Shown: positions 26,428 to 35,368, counted from the first letter of the stretch. The stretch: DNA of 64,000 nucleotides from Burkholderiaceae bacterium (GCA_024235915.1 JACKLO010000020.1:50219-114218), one strand, 5' to 3'. Program-made: numbers and translations. Notes: generated from the letters alone by a model not told the origin.

Positions 26428-29132
26428 AGTCCTGGCGACCGTTGGCGAATGCCGTGGCACTGGTTGTGGTGCTGTGGTGGACCGGGCCCGCGTCGGCGTG
26501 GGCCGCGGCTTCGGCGCCGGCTTCGTGCGCACCGCACCCGCTGGGCGGCCGCGACCTCTACCTCCGCGGCAGCTTCAACAGCTGGAATGCGGCCGACGCA
26601 CAGCGCTTCGTCTGGGCCTGCGACCGTTTCGAACTCGTCACGCGCCTGCAGGGCGAGCACCGCTTCAAGCTGGGCGACGAAGGCTGGAGCGCCGACGCCG
26701 ACCTGGGGGGTGCGCCGGAGGCGCTCACCGCGCGTGGCGCGGAGATGCAGCAGCGCTTCGACGGCAGCTACCGCTTTACGCTGGACCCGGCGCGCAAGCG
26801 CCTGCGCATCGAGGCCTGCCCGGCGCCTGCGCCGTTCGGCGACACCCTACTCTTCCTGCGCGGCACGATGAACAACTGGGGGGCGCTGGACGACTATGCG
26901 CTGCAGTATCACTGCGACGCCTACTACCTGAACCTCCGCCTGCAAGGCCGGCATGAGTTCAAGATCGCCGATGCCGCCTGGACACCACGCACCAGTTTCG
27001 GCGTCGACAAGGGCAACCACGAGGCCACCTTCAGCGGCGAGCACACGCTGCGCCTGAGCTTCGACGCCCAGGGGCGCCACACCGTGCAGCTGGGGCCGCG
27101 CAGCTTTGCCGACCCCCAGGCCGCCACGGTGGACGACCCGGTGGCGCTGGGGCTGCGCTACGACTCGCGCGACCTGGCCCACAAGGCACCATTTGGCGCG
27201 CAGCCCACAGGTACGGCGTTCGACTTCGCCGTCACCGCGCCGCCCGGCGTGGACGCCCTCACGCTGGTGATCGAGCACCGCCGGCACGAGGGCAACCAGG
27301 AGGTGCTGGAGTACACCGAAGCCGCCCGCGTGCCGATGACCGCAACGGCAGACAACAAGGGCGGCACCGGCGGCGAAGGTCAACGCTGGACGGCCCGCCA
27401 CCGCTTCGACACGGTCGGCATCTGGGGCTACTGGTTCGAGGCCCGCATCGGCCAGAAGGTGTTTGCGCTGCAGAACAATGCCGATGGCATCTTCTGGACA
27501 CGCGAGAAGGGCAGCGGCGGCCGCGCCAGCGTGGCGGCGCTGCCCACCTCACCAGCGGCCATGCGCGGCATCCGCCGCTACCGGCAGACCATCTACGCGG
27601 CCGATTTCCGCGTGCCCGACTGGGCGGCCGACGCCGTCTATTACTACGTCTTTCCCGAACGCTTCCGCAACGGTGACCCGGGCAATGACCCGGTGCCCGG
27701 CCGCACGCGCTACCACGCCGGCACGGTCGAGAAGCACACGAACTGGCTGGACAAGCCCTGGCGCCCGGGCAGCGGCGACGGGTCCGACGCGCTGCACAAC
27801 AATGATTTCTACGGCGGTGACATCCAGGGCCTGATCGACAAGCTCGACCACATCCAGGCGCTGGGCGCCAACGTCATCTACAGCACCCCGTTGTTCCAGG
27901 CGGCCAGCAACCACAAGTACGACACGGCCGACTACCACCGCATCGATCCCGCCTTCGGCAGCAACGCCGATTTCGAACGCCTGACCCGCGAGGCGGCGAA
28001 GCGCGGCATCCGTGTGGTGCCCGACACGAGCCTCAACCACACCGGTGCCGATTCGCTGTACTTCGACCGCTATGGCAACTTCGGCGGCCACGGCGCCTAC
28101 AGCGGCAGTGTGATCCGCCCCGAATCGCCCTACGCGGCCTGGTACAGCTTCGACGCCACGCAGACCGACCCCGACAAGCGCTTCAAGGGCTGGGTCGGCG
28201 TGACCGACCTGCCGGAGCTCGACAAGGCCTCGCCGGCCTGGCGCGATTTCGCCTACCGCGCACCGGATGCGGTGATGAAACGCTGGCTCGATGCCGGCGC
28301 CGCAGGCTGGCGCATGGACGTCGCACCCTGGGTGCCGGACGACTTCTGGCGTGAATGGCGCACCGCCATCAAGGCGCACAAGCCCGACGCCATCACCATC
28401 GCGGAAACCTGGTTCGATGCCGCGAAGTACTTCCTCGGCGACAGCTTCGACTCGACGATGAACTACATCTTCCGCAACACCGCGCTGGCCTATGCCGGCG
28501 GCGGCGATGCGCGGGAACTGATCGGCAACCTGGAGCTGATGCGCGAGCACTACCCACCGCAGGCGCTGCACGCGCTGATGAACCTGCTCTCCAGCCACGA
28601 CCAGGCGCGCAGCCTGCACGTGCTGGGCTGGCATGACGATGGCGACGCGGCGCAGGAGCGCGACGCCAAGGCCCGCTACCGCGTGGCCCTGCTGCTGCAG
28701 ATGACCTGGCCCGGTGCGCCGGCCGTGTACTACGGCGACGAGGTGGGCCTGGGCGGCGGCGAAGACCCCGACAACCGCCGGCCCTTCCCCTGGGCCGACC
28801 TGGGCGGCAAGCCCGACGAGGCCCTGCACGCCGACTTCAAGCGCTTGATCGCGCTGCGCCATGCCCTGCCGGTGCTGCGCCGCGGCAGCCTGGGCGCGCC
28901 ACTGCACGTGGACGCCCACGTGATCGCGGTGCCGCGCCGCCTGGGCGAGACCTTTGCCGTCACCCTGACCAACAACGCGGCCGACGCGCGAAGTGCTGCC
29001 ATGGCCCTGCCACCCGGCAGTCCCACGGTCTATGTGGACCAGCTGGATGGCACGCGCCACGAGGCGGTCGACGGCCGCCTGACGGTGAGCGTGCCTGGGC
29101 GCTGGGGGCGCGTGCTGCTCGGCATGCCCTGA
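26424..29132 (+). CDS. Exported GH13 enzyme with two X25-like N-terminal domains
   Basis: 902-residue hydrolase: signal peptide (to about 28), then two repeated small beta domains (about 38-120 and 132-215). Each opens with LYLRGSFNSWN or LFLRGTMNNWG and has a later EHRFKLGDEGW or HEFKIADAAW, the X25 (bacterial pullulanase-type) pattern. An immunoglobulin-like linker domain (about 230-350) comes next, followed by a GH13 barrel. Catalytic residues are in GWRMDVAPW, ITIAETWFD and LLSSHDQAR. The pullulanase motif YNWGYDP was not found, so debranching is unproven. It is the last gene of the operon and would attack polymeric starch or pullulan. Confidence 0.88.
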   Translation: MKSWRPLANAVALVVVLWWTGPASAWAAASAPASCAPHPLGGRDLYLRGSFNSWNAADAQRFVWACDRFELVTRLQGEHRFKLGDEGWSADADLGGAPEALTARGAEMQQRFDGSYRFTLDPARKRLRIEACPAPAPFGDTLLFLRGTMNNWGALDDYALQYHCDAYYLNLRLQGRHEFKIADAAWTPRTSFGVDKGNHEATFSGEHTLRLSFDAQGRHTVQLGPRSFADPQAATVDDPVALGLRYDSRDLAHKAPFGAQPTGTAFDFAVTAPPGVDALTLVIEHRRHEGNQEVLEYTEAARVPMTATADNKGGTGGEGQRWTARHRFDTVGIWGYWFEARIGQKVFALQNNADGIFWTREKGSGGRASVAALPTSPAAMRGIRRYRQTIYAADFRVPDWAADAVYYYVFPERFRNGDPGNDPVPGRTRYHAGTVEKHTNWLDKPWRPGSGDGSDALHNNDFYGGDIQGLIDKLDHIQALGANVIYSTPLFQAASNHKYDTADYHRIDPAFGSNADFERLTREAAKRGIRVVPDTSLNHTGADSLYFDRYGNFGGHGAYSGSVIRPESPYAAWYSFDATQTDPDKRFKGWVGVTDLPELDKASPAWRDFAYRAPDAVMKRWLDAGAAGWRMDVAPWVPDDFWREWRTAIKAHKPDAITIAETWFDAAKYFLGDSFDSTMNYIFRNTALAYAGGGDARELIGNLELMREHYPPQALHALMNLLSSHDQARSLHVLGWHDDGDAAQERDAKARYRVALLLQMTWPGAPAVYYGDEVGLGGGEDPDNRRPFPWADLGGKPDEALHADFKRLIALRHALPVLRRGSLGAPLHVDAHVIAVPRRLGETFAVTLTNNAADARSAAMALPPGSPTVYVDQLDGTRHEAVDGRLTVSVPGRWGRVLLGMP

Positions 29133-29151
29133 TCCACGCGACCCCGCGCGC

Positions 29152-29168
29152 CTTAAGACGGCCCTAAG
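29152..29168 (+). promoter_or_regulatory. PmrA/QseB-like direct repeat before the cytochrome operon
   Basis: CTTAAG (29152-29157), five bases, then CCTAAG (29163-29168): an 11-bp-period direct repeat like the binding sites of PmrA/QseB-type regulators. CACGAT (29179-29184) follows at -10 distance. The operon downstream encodes such a regulator, so autoregulation is likely. Confidence 0.6.
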
Positions 29169-29182
29169 CCGGCGCCGCCACG

Positions 29183-29611
29183 ATGCGGCGCATGCACACA
29201 CCTCGCACCTCTCCCTCCCGGGCCGGCTGGCTGGCGGTGGCGCTGGCGGGCATGGCTGCCCTGGCGGGCCCCGTGTCCGCTGCCACGCCGGCGGAACTGC
29301 TGGCCGGCTACCAGGCCCAGGCCGGCTCGGCACCGTCGGTCACCCGCGGCCAGGCCTTCTTCACCCAACGCCACGGCGGCGAATGGTCCTGCAGCAGTTG
29401 TCACGGCGACAAGCCCGTGGGCACCGGCCGCCATGCCAGTACCGGCAAGCCCATCGAGCCGCTGTCGCCAGCGGCCAACCCGAAGCGGTTCAGCGATGCT
29501 GCCAAGGTGGAGAAGTGGTTCCGCCGCAACTGCAAGGACGTGCTCAGCCGCGAATGCACGGCGGCGGAGAAGGCCGACGTGCTCGCGTTCCTGATGGAGG
29601 TCAAGCCATGA
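29183..29611 (+). CDS. DUF1924 monoheme cytochrome c (SHP-like)
   Basis: 142-residue exported cytochrome with a signal peptide (cut near VSAATP, about 34) and one heme motif, CSSCH (about 71-75). It then has the DUF1924 signature KPIEPLSPAANPKRFSDAAKVEKWFRRNCKDVLSRECTAAEK. The family includes Rhodobacter sphaeroides heme protein (SHP), a high-spin cytochrome that binds oxygen and other small ligands. The gene order SHP, diheme cytochrome, cytochrome b matches the known R. sphaeroides arrangement. The Met at 29192 is an equally good start and would suit a leaderless mRNA. The stop overlaps the next start (ATGA). Confidence 0.88.
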   Translation: MRRMHTPRTSPSRAGWLAVALAGMAALAGPVSAATPAELLAGYQAQAGSAPSVTRGQAFFTQRHGGEWSCSSCHGDKPVGTGRHASTGKPIEPLSPAANPKRFSDAAKVEKWFRRNCKDVLSRECTAAEKADVLAFLMEVKP

Positions 29612-30075
29612 TCCGACTGCGGTCTGGACTGCCAGGCGTCGCCCTGGCCCTGCTGGCGGTCTCGGCGCGCGCCGATCTGCCGCGGCAGGAGCTCACCGCC
29701 GCCTACAAGGCCGAATGCGCCGCCTGCCACGTGGCCTACCCGCCGGCCTTGCTGCCGGCTGAATCCTGGCAGCGCCTGATGGGCGGCCTGGACAAGCATT
29801 TCGGCGTCGACGCCTCGCTGGATGCGGCCACGACCAAGGCCATCGGCGACTGGCTGGCCGCCCGCGCCGGCACCTACAGGAAGGTGCAGCGCGAGCGCAC
29901 CGCCCCGCCTCAGGACCGCATCACCCGCAGCGCCTGGTTCGTGCGTGAGCACGACGAGGTGCCGCGCGCCACCTGGCAGCGCGCCGATGTGCGCAGCCCC
30001 GCCAACTGCAGTGCCTGCCACCGGCAGGCCGACCAGGGTCTCTACGATGAACACGACATCCGTATCCCGCGCTGA
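29608..30075 (+). CDS. Diheme cytochrome c (DHC-like)
   Basis: 155-residue exported protein with a signal peptide (to about 22) and two heme-binding motifs, CAACH (about 35-39) and CSACH near the C-terminus (about 140-144). The segment between them includes RITRSAWFVREHDEVP, as in DHC-family proteins. In Rhodobacter, DHC passes electrons from the membrane cytochrome b to SHP. Its last 29 bases overlap the start of the cytochrome b gene, a tight coupling that supports one complex. Confidence 0.88.
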   Translation: MIRLRSGLPGVALALLAVSARADLPRQELTAAYKAECAACHVAYPPALLPAESWQRLMGGLDKHFGVDASLDAATTKAIGDWLAARAGTYRKVQRERTAPPQDRITRSAWFVREHDEVPRATWQRADVRSPANCSACHRQADQGLYDEHDIRIPR

Positions 30076-30781
30076 CGCCGCCGCGCCGGGCCCCACCGTG
30101 CGCATCCTGGTCTGGGACGCGCCGGTGCGCGTCTTCCACTGGCTGATGGTGGCCTGCTTCGCCACCGCATACCTGACCGCGGAGACCGAACGCTGGCGGC
30201 TGTTGCACGTCACCGCCGGCTACACCATGGCCGGGCTGGTGGCCTTCCGGCTGCTGTGGGGGCTGTTCGGCACCCGGCACGCGCGCTTTGCCAGCTTCGT
30301 GCGCGGCCCGCAGGCGGTGCTGCGTTACCTGAAGTCCTTGGTGGAAGGGCACCCCGCGCCGCACGTGGGCCACAACCCGGCAGGCGCCGTGGCCATCCTG
30401 CTGCTGCTGGGCTTGACGCTGCTCAGCACCGCCACTGGCTACGCGATCTACAACGAGCTCGGCCCGGAAGCCTTGGAAGAGGTGCACGAATTCGCCGGCA
30501 ACACGATGCTGGTGGTCGTGATCGCTCACGTGGCGGCGGTGCTGCTGTCGAGCCGGCTGCACGGTGAGAACCTGGTGCGCGCCATGCTGACCGGCTTCAA
30601 GACCGGGCCCGCGGCCGAGGGCGTGCGGACGGCCTGGCGCAGCGTGGCGGCGCTGATGCTGGTGGCCGTGCTGGGCTTCTGGGCCTGGCAGTGGCAGACG
30701 GCGCCACAGCCCGGTGACAGGGTGACGTCGGGCGCACACGCGGACCATGAACACGACGACGGCGATGATGGCGACGACTGA
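30047..30781 (+). CDS. Cytochrome b/b6-type membrane subunit
   Basis: 244-residue membrane protein with four predicted helices in the cytochrome b561/hydrogenase b-type fold. His residues lie in VFHWLMVAC (helix 1), LLHVTAGY (helix 2), EVHEFAGNTMLVVVIAHVAAV (helix 3-4 region) and others, as needed for two b hemes. The C-terminal tail is His/Asp-rich (HADHEHDDGDDGDD) and could bind metal. It should take electrons from the quinol pool and give them to DHC and SHP. It overlaps DHC by 29 bases. Confidence 0.85.
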   Translation: MNTTSVSRADAAAPGPTVRILVWDAPVRVFHWLMVACFATAYLTAETERWRLLHVTAGYTMAGLVAFRLLWGLFGTRHARFASFVRGPQAVLRYLKSLVEGHPAPHVGHNPAGAVAILLLLGLTLLSTATGYAIYNELGPEALEEVHEFAGNTMLVVVIAHVAAVLLSSRLHGENLVRAMLTGFKTGPAAEGVRTAWRSVAALMLVAVLGFWAWQWQTAPQPGDRVTSGAHADHEHDDGDDGDD

Positions 30782-30794
30782 CTGAGCGACGACC

Positions 30795-31466
30795 ATGCGC
30801 ATCCTGCTCGCCGAGGACGACCCGCTGCTGGGTGACGCGCTGCGCGCCGGCCTGCGCCAGGCCGGCTGCCAGGTGGACTGGGTGCGTGACGGCGAGGCGG
30901 CCGAGCGGGAACTGCGTGCCGAGCCCTACGCCGCGGCGGTGCTGGACCTGGGCCTGCCCCGGCGTGACGGCCTGGACGTGCTGGCTGCGGTGCGCCGCGC
31001 AGGCGTGCGCCTGCCGGTGCTGGTGCTCACCGCCCGCGATGCCGTGCCCGACCGCATCCGCGGCCTGGACCTGGGTGCCGACGACTACGTGCTCAAGCCG
31101 GTGGACCTGGACGAACTGGCGGCCCGCCTGCGCGCCCTGGTGCGTCGTGCGCACGGGCAGGCCGATGCCCGGCTGCAGGCCGGCGGTGTGGTGCTCGATC
31201 CGGCCACGCGTCAGGTCTCGCTGGACGGTGCGCCGGTCAGCCTGTCCACCCGCGAGTTCGACCTGCTGCAGGCGCTGATGCTCGATGCCGGCCGCTTGCT
31301 CAGCCGCGAGCAGCTGGAGCAACGCCTGTACGGCTGGGGCACCGAGGTGGAGAGCAACGCGGTGGAGGTTCATGTGCACCACCTGCGGCGCAAACTGGGG
31401 CCGACGCTGATCCAGACCGTGCGCGGTGTGGGCTATGTGCTGGCCACCGGCGGAGCCAGGGCGTGA
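30795..31466 (+). CDS. OmpR-family response regulator (QseB/PmrA-like)
   Basis: 223-residue regulator with a receiver domain (about 1-115: acidic pair EDD at 7-9, phospho-acceptor Asp51 in VLDLGLPRRDG, Lys in VLKPVD) and a winged-helix DNA-binding domain (about 125-218, ending TVRGVGYVL). It is closest to QseB, PmrA and TctD. It follows cytochrome b by 13 bases and overlaps the kinase start. The 11-bp-period repeat upstream of the operon fits the binding mode of this subfamily, so it probably controls its own operon. Confidence 0.92.
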   Translation: MRILLAEDDPLLGDALRAGLRQAGCQVDWVRDGEAAERELRAEPYAAAVLDLGLPRRDGLDVLAAVRRAGVRLPVLVLTARDAVPDRIRGLDLGADDYVLKPVDLDELAARLRALVRRAHGQADARLQAGGVVLDPATRQVSLDGAPVSLSTREFDLLQALMLDAGRLLSREQLEQRLYGWGTEVESNAVEVHVHHLRRKLGPTLIQTVRGVGYVLATGGARA

Positions 31467-32842
31467 AGACGCCGTCGCTGGCGCGGCGCCTGCTTGTGCT
31501 GGTGATGGCGCTGGTCGGCGCCACCTGGCTGGCGGCGGCGGTCTACACCTGGGTTGACGTGCGCTACGAGCTCGACGAACTGTTCGACGGCCACTTGGCC
31601 CAGGCCGCGGCCCTGCTGGTGGTGCAGGCCGCCGAGTTCGGTGATGGGGACGATGATGAGGTGCCCGAATCACCGGTGCTGCACCGCTACGCGCCGCGGG
31701 TGGCCTTCCAGGTGTTCCACGAAGGCCGGCTGGTGCGCCGATCGGCGAATGCACCGATGCAGCCGATGGTGGCCGCCGGCACGCCCACCGAACATGGCCT
31801 GGCACGTGTGCGCATCGACGGCGAGCCGTGGCGGGTGTTCGTGGCGCGCGGCGCCGAACAGGATGTGCGCGTCTACGTCGGCGAACACGAACAGGCGCGC
31901 AGCGCCGTGCTGCGCGCCGTGCTGCGTGGCACGCTGTGGCCGCTGGCACTGGCGCTGCCGCTGCTGGCGCTGGCCGTGGCATGGGGCGTGCACGGCGGCC
32001 TGCAGCCGCTGCGGCGCCTGGGCCGTACGCTGGCGGCCCGAGCGCCCGCCGACGTCACGCCCTTGGGTGTGACCGATGCGCCAGCCGAGATGCGGCCGAT
32101 GCTCTCGGCCCTGGATGGCTTGCTGGCCCGCATTGCCACGCTGATCGACGGCGAACGCCGCTTCACCGCCGATGCGGCGCACGAACTGCGCACGCCCATC
32201 GCCGCCATCCGTGCGCAGGCCCAGGTGGCGCTGGGCGCGCAGGACGACTGCGAACGCCGGCATGCGCTGCAGTCGGTGCTGAGCGGCTGCGACCGCGCCA
32301 CGCGGCTGGTGGAACAGCTGCTGGCGCTGGCCCGCGTGGAGTCCGACGCGGCGCACCGTGGCGGGTCGGGCGCCACGGACCTGACCCTGCTGGCCCGTCG
32401 CATCGGGGCCGACCTGGCGCCAGCCGCGCTGGCGCGCCAGCAGACCCTGGGTCTGGAGGCGCCCGACACCTGTGCGTCGCGGTTGAACGAGACCCTGTGC
32501 GGCGTGCTGCTGCGCAACCTGGTGGACAACGCGCTGCGCCACAGCCCGCCCGGCGCCGAAGTGCGCATGACCGTCACGCCGGACGCAGTGCTGACGGTGG
32601 AGGACAGCGGCCCGGGCCTGGACGCGGATGCCCGCGCACGGCTCGGTCAGCGCTTCTACCGAGCCGGTGCCGCCGTGGGCGACAGCACCACCGCCGACAC
32701 CACAGGCAGCGGCCTGGGCTGGTCCATCGTGCGCCGCATCGCCGAGCGCGAACAACTGGACATCAAGGTCGATGTGTCGCCGGCGCTGGGCGGCCTGCGC
32801 GTGCACGTGCGCCCACTGGGCGCCGCCCGTCAGAACAGCTGA
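31463..32842 (+). CDS. Sensor histidine kinase (QseC-like)
   Basis: 459-residue kinase with helix 1 (about 10-32), a periplasmic region (about 33-152) and helix 2 (about 155-178). HAMP-like, HisKA (His240 in ADAAHELRTPI) and HATPase domains follow, with N box LVDNALRHSP, G1 EDSGPGLD and G2 GSGLGWSI. It is cognate to the upstream regulator by its four-base overlap (GTGA start). Being cotranscribed with the cytochromes, it may sense redox state or a ligand of SHP; that is inference. Its last 13 bases overlap the convergent manganese exporter gene. Confidence 0.92.
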   Translation: MKTPSLARRLLVLVMALVGATWLAAAVYTWVDVRYELDELFDGHLAQAAALLVVQAAEFGDGDDDEVPESPVLHRYAPRVAFQVFHEGRLVRRSANAPMQPMVAAGTPTEHGLARVRIDGEPWRVFVARGAEQDVRVYVGEHEQARSAVLRAVLRGTLWPLALALPLLALAVAWGVHGGLQPLRRLGRTLAARAPADVTPLGVTDAPAEMRPMLSALDGLLARIATLIDGERRFTADAAHELRTPIAAIRAQAQVALGAQDDCERRHALQSVLSGCDRATRLVEQLLALARVESDAAHRGGSGATDLTLLARRIGADLAPAALARQQTLGLEAPDTCASRLNETLCGVLLRNLVDNALRHSPPGAEVRMTVTPDAVLTVEDSGPGLDADARARLGQRFYRAGAAVGDSTTADTTGSGLGWSIVRRIAEREQLDIKVDVSPALGGLRVHVRPLGAARQNS

Positions 32843-33402
32843 CCGACGTTCAGCAGCGTCAACACGCCCAACACGGCGAAGATCAGCGCGCTGACACCGT
32901 GCACCAGGCGCATCGGCACGGCGCGCGCCACGCGGTCCCCCAGGAACACCGCCGGCACGTTGGCCAGCATCATGCCCAGCGTGGTGCCCGCCACCACGGC
33001 CCACAGGTCGGTGAAGCGTGCGGCCAGGGCCACGGTGGCGATCTGCGTCTTGTCGCCCATCTCGGCCAGGAAGAAGGCCACCACGGTGGTGCCGAAGACG
33101 CCGAAACGCAGCCGGCCGGGGGCAGCATCGTCGTCCACCTGATCCGGGATCAGCATCCAGGCCGCCATGAGGACGAAACCGCCACCCACCACCCAGCGCA
33201 GCAGGTCCGGCCCCAACCAGGCGGCGATCCAGCCACCCACCAGGCCGGCCGCGGCGTGGTTGGCCAACGTGGCCACCAGGATGCCGGCCACGATGGGCCA
33301 GGGGCGGCGGAATTTGGCGGCCAGCAGCAGCGCGAGCAGCTGCGTCTTGTCGCCCATTTCGCCGAGCGCGACGATGCCGGTGGAGACGAGGAAAGCTTCC
33401 AT
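32830..33402 (-). CDS. TMEM165/GDT1 family manganese exporter
   Basis: 190-residue membrane protein built from two homologous halves of three helices, each carrying the family motif: EMGDKTQLL (about 15-23) and EMGDKTQIA (about 110-118). UPF0016/GDT1 proteins export Mn2+ (MneA-type) or exchange Mn/Ca for protons. A yybP-ykoY manganese riboswitch in its leader supports manganese specifically. The ATG at 33402 starts exactly at the first helix; an upstream in-frame start would lie inside the leader. Confidence 0.92.
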   Translation of the reverse strand: MEAFLVSTGIVALGEMGDKTQLLALLLAAKFRRPWPIVAGILVATLANHAAAGLVGGWIAAWLGPDLLRWVVGGGFVLMAAWMLIPDQVDDDAAPGRLRFGVFGTTVVAFFLAEMGDKTQIATVALAARFTDLWAVVAGTTLGMMLANVPAVFLGDRVARAVPMRLVHGVSALIFAVLGVLTLLNVGQLF

Positions 33403-33460
33403 GGAGATGCGGATTCCGGGCCGGGAAAACCGACGACCACATGGCCGCGGGCCCAAGGCG

Positions 33461-33582
33461 CGGCGATGCGGTCAGCGGTCTGGCCAGGCCTGTGCGGCTG
33501 CCGGCGCCATGGTCCGTGCGGACCAAGTCTGTTGACGCGGGCCCCTGCTGCAAGCAGGGCGGCTACTCCCCGATGACGAGTG
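33461..33582 (-). ncRNA. yybP-ykoY manganese riboswitch
   Basis: Read on the minus strand, the leader of the exporter contains the two conserved loops of this class: GGGGAGTAGCCGCCC (33557-33571) and GTCAACAGACTTGG (33523-33536), then GACCGCTGACCGCATC-type closing sequence. The spacing fits the cross-shaped aptamer. Mn2+ binding would switch on expression of the exporter. A -10-like TAGAAT (33588-33593 on the minus strand) lies just upstream. A covariance-model search with the Rfam yybP-ykoY model would settle it. Confidence 0.85.
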
Positions 33583-33627
33583 AGCGGATTCTACGGTCCG
33601 CGTCCTGACGGCCCGGGCCGCTGCCGG

Positions 33628-33990
33628 CTACAGGCTGCCGGACAGCCGCAACCGCTCCAGCCGCAGTGCCAGGTGCTGGCGTTTCTCGGCAAGGCGCTGC
33701 TGCAGGGCGCGTTCCGCCGCGGCGTCGCCGGCCACGGCCAGCTCGCGCTCCAGCGCGGTGATCTCGCGCATCACTTCCACCTCCGGCGGCACGACGCCGG
33801 CGTCCTTGAGGATCTTGAAGGGCTGGCGCAGTTCAGGCGGGGTCTGGTCCCAGCCCTCGACCACCGCCAGCGGCTTGCCGAAGCTGGGCGCCAAGCGCAG
33901 TTCGCCGTTGGCTTCGCTGTCGCGCAGGGCCTGGCCGATGTGGTCGTCCAGCAATTGCAGGCGCTGCGTGCGCCGTTCCTCGGCGTTCAT
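33628..33990 (-). CDS. DUF1992 (DnaJC28-like conserved domain) protein
   Basis: 120-residue soluble, mostly helical protein with the DUF1992 pattern LDDHIGQALRDSEANGELRLAPSFGKPL (about 14-41), followed by PPELRQPFKILKDAGVVPPEVE and a C-terminal coiled-coil-like segment. The same domain occurs in DNAJC28 of eukaryotes, without the J domain here. The function is unknown. It overlaps the upstream TTC38-like gene by four bases and is therefore cotranslated with it. Confidence 0.8.
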   Translation of the reverse strand: MNAEERRTQRLQLLDDHIGQALRDSEANGELRLAPSFGKPLAVVEGWDQTPPELRQPFKILKDAGVVPPEVEVMREITALERELAVAGDAAAERALQQRLAEKRQHLALRLERLRLSGSL

Positions 33991-35342
33991 GCGCGCACCT
34001 GTTCGCTGTCGCCCAGCTGCTCGATCCAGTGCCGCGTCAGCGGCGTGGCCGGCTTGGCCATGCGGCGCTCGTTGAGCAGCGCGCGGCCCAGGGCGCGGCG
34101 CTGGCCGCGCGCAGCGGCGGCCAGCAGGGTCTGGTCGATGAGGTCGCGCTGGGCGTGGCTGCCGCCGAAACGCTGGGCCTGCTGGCGCGCCGGGTACAGC
34201 GCGTCGACGGCGCCGTCGGCATCACCGCGGGCCAGCGCCAGCATGCCGCGCATCAGCGGCAGGCCCACCTCGCGCGCCATGGCGTGGTTGTCGCGCCGCA
34301 TGTCGTCGCCAGCCAACGCGCGCTGGGCACAGCGGGCCACCCAGTGTTCGGCCTGGGCCACGTCGTCCGCGGCCAGCAGGGCCAGCACCGCGTGCAGGTC
34401 ATTGAAGGCGTAGTGGCCCGCATGGGCCGGGTCCAGGTCCCAGCCCTGGGCCAGCAGGGCGCAACGCTCGGCCACATCGGCGCCATGCAGGTGCAGCCGC
34501 CAGAGCATGGCGGCGGCGTCCACGCGGTTGAGCGTGATCTGCAGCGCGTCGCCGCTGAGGTGCTTGTCCACCAGGCGCAGCACACCCGCCAGGTCCATGG
34601 CCTCGAGCCGGAACAGCGCCTTGTGCCACCACAGGTGCACGGCAAAGCCGTTGCCCTCGGCCCACTGCGCCTGCTGCTGGCGCAGCCAGGCCGAGCCGTC
34701 GTCGAAGCGGCCCTGCATCTCCATCACGTGGGCCACCGCATGCACGGCCCAGGGCACACGCGGGTCGGCGGCCAGGGCCTGGCGGCCGATGTCCTCGGCG
34801 GCGGCGTATTCGTGGTTCTCTTCCAGCCCGAAGGCGTAGAGGCCGAGCACGCAGGGGTAGAGCGGGTCGCCGGTGTCCCACTCCGGCAGGACCCGGGCCG
34901 GACGGGCGCGCAGCTGGGCCGCGTCGCCCCGGTAGAAGTCCCACAGGTGCGCCCACTGCAGCGCCAGGGCATCGCGAGGGTGGTCCTGCAGCAACTGGTC
35001 CCAGAGCCGGCCCGCCTGGGCCCAGCGGCCTTCCAGCACCTGGGTCAGGGCCTCGATGTGGGCCCGCTCACGGGCCGGCGATTCACCGCACAGGCGCGAT
35101 GCCGCAGCTTCCAGGTGGGCAGCCGCTTCCGGCAGCAGGGCGGGTTCGGTCAGGCTGAGCAGGAAGCCGGCGTGCATGGCGTGCGGCAAGCACCAGCCTT
35201 CGTCGGCGGCGCGGGCGGCATCCAGGTCGGCCACCGGCACGTCGTAGAACGACATCATCCGCCACAGCGCGGTGTCGACGGCGTCGCGCGCTGCGGCCGA
35301 ACCACTGCCTGTCGGCAGGCCTCGCCGGTCCGGGTGCCCCAT
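33987..35342 (-). CDS. Tetratricopeptide repeat protein 38-like protein
   Basis: 451-residue alpha-helical repeat protein resembling the TTC38 family. Indicative segments are DTALWRMMSFYDVP near the start, EGRWAQAGRLWDQLLQDHPRDALALQWAH, PWAVHAVAHVMEMQGRFDDGSAWL and FAVHLWWHKALFRLE. No signal peptide is seen. The family is widespread in proteobacteria but uncharacterised. It is the first gene of a two-gene unit with the DUF1992 protein. Confidence 0.8.
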   Translation of the reverse strand: MGHPDRRGLPTGSGSAAARDAVDTALWRMMSFYDVPVADLDAARAADEGWCLPHAMHAGFLLSLTEPALLPEAAAHLEAAASRLCGESPARERAHIEALTQVLEGRWAQAGRLWDQLLQDHPRDALALQWAHLWDFYRGDAAQLRARPARVLPEWDTGDPLYPCVLGLYAFGLEENHEYAAAEDIGRQALAADPRVPWAVHAVAHVMEMQGRFDDGSAWLRQQQAQWAEGNGFAVHLWWHKALFRLEAMDLAGVLRLVDKHLSGDALQITLNRVDAAAMLWRLHLHGADVAERCALLAQGWDLDPAHAGHYAFNDLHAVLALLAADDVAQAEHWVARCAQRALAGDDMRRDNHAMAREVGLPLMRGMLALARGDADGAVDALYPARQQAQRFGGSHAQRDLIDQTLLAAAARGQRRALGRALLNERRMAKPATPLTRHWIEQLGDSEQVRA

Positions 35343-35368
35343 GGGGCGGAATGTACTTCAGGCCGGTT

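Noticed and set aside
27549..29333. Long minus-strand frame opposite the X25-GH13 gene
   Set aside because: Antisense shadow of a gene with complete catalytic motifs.
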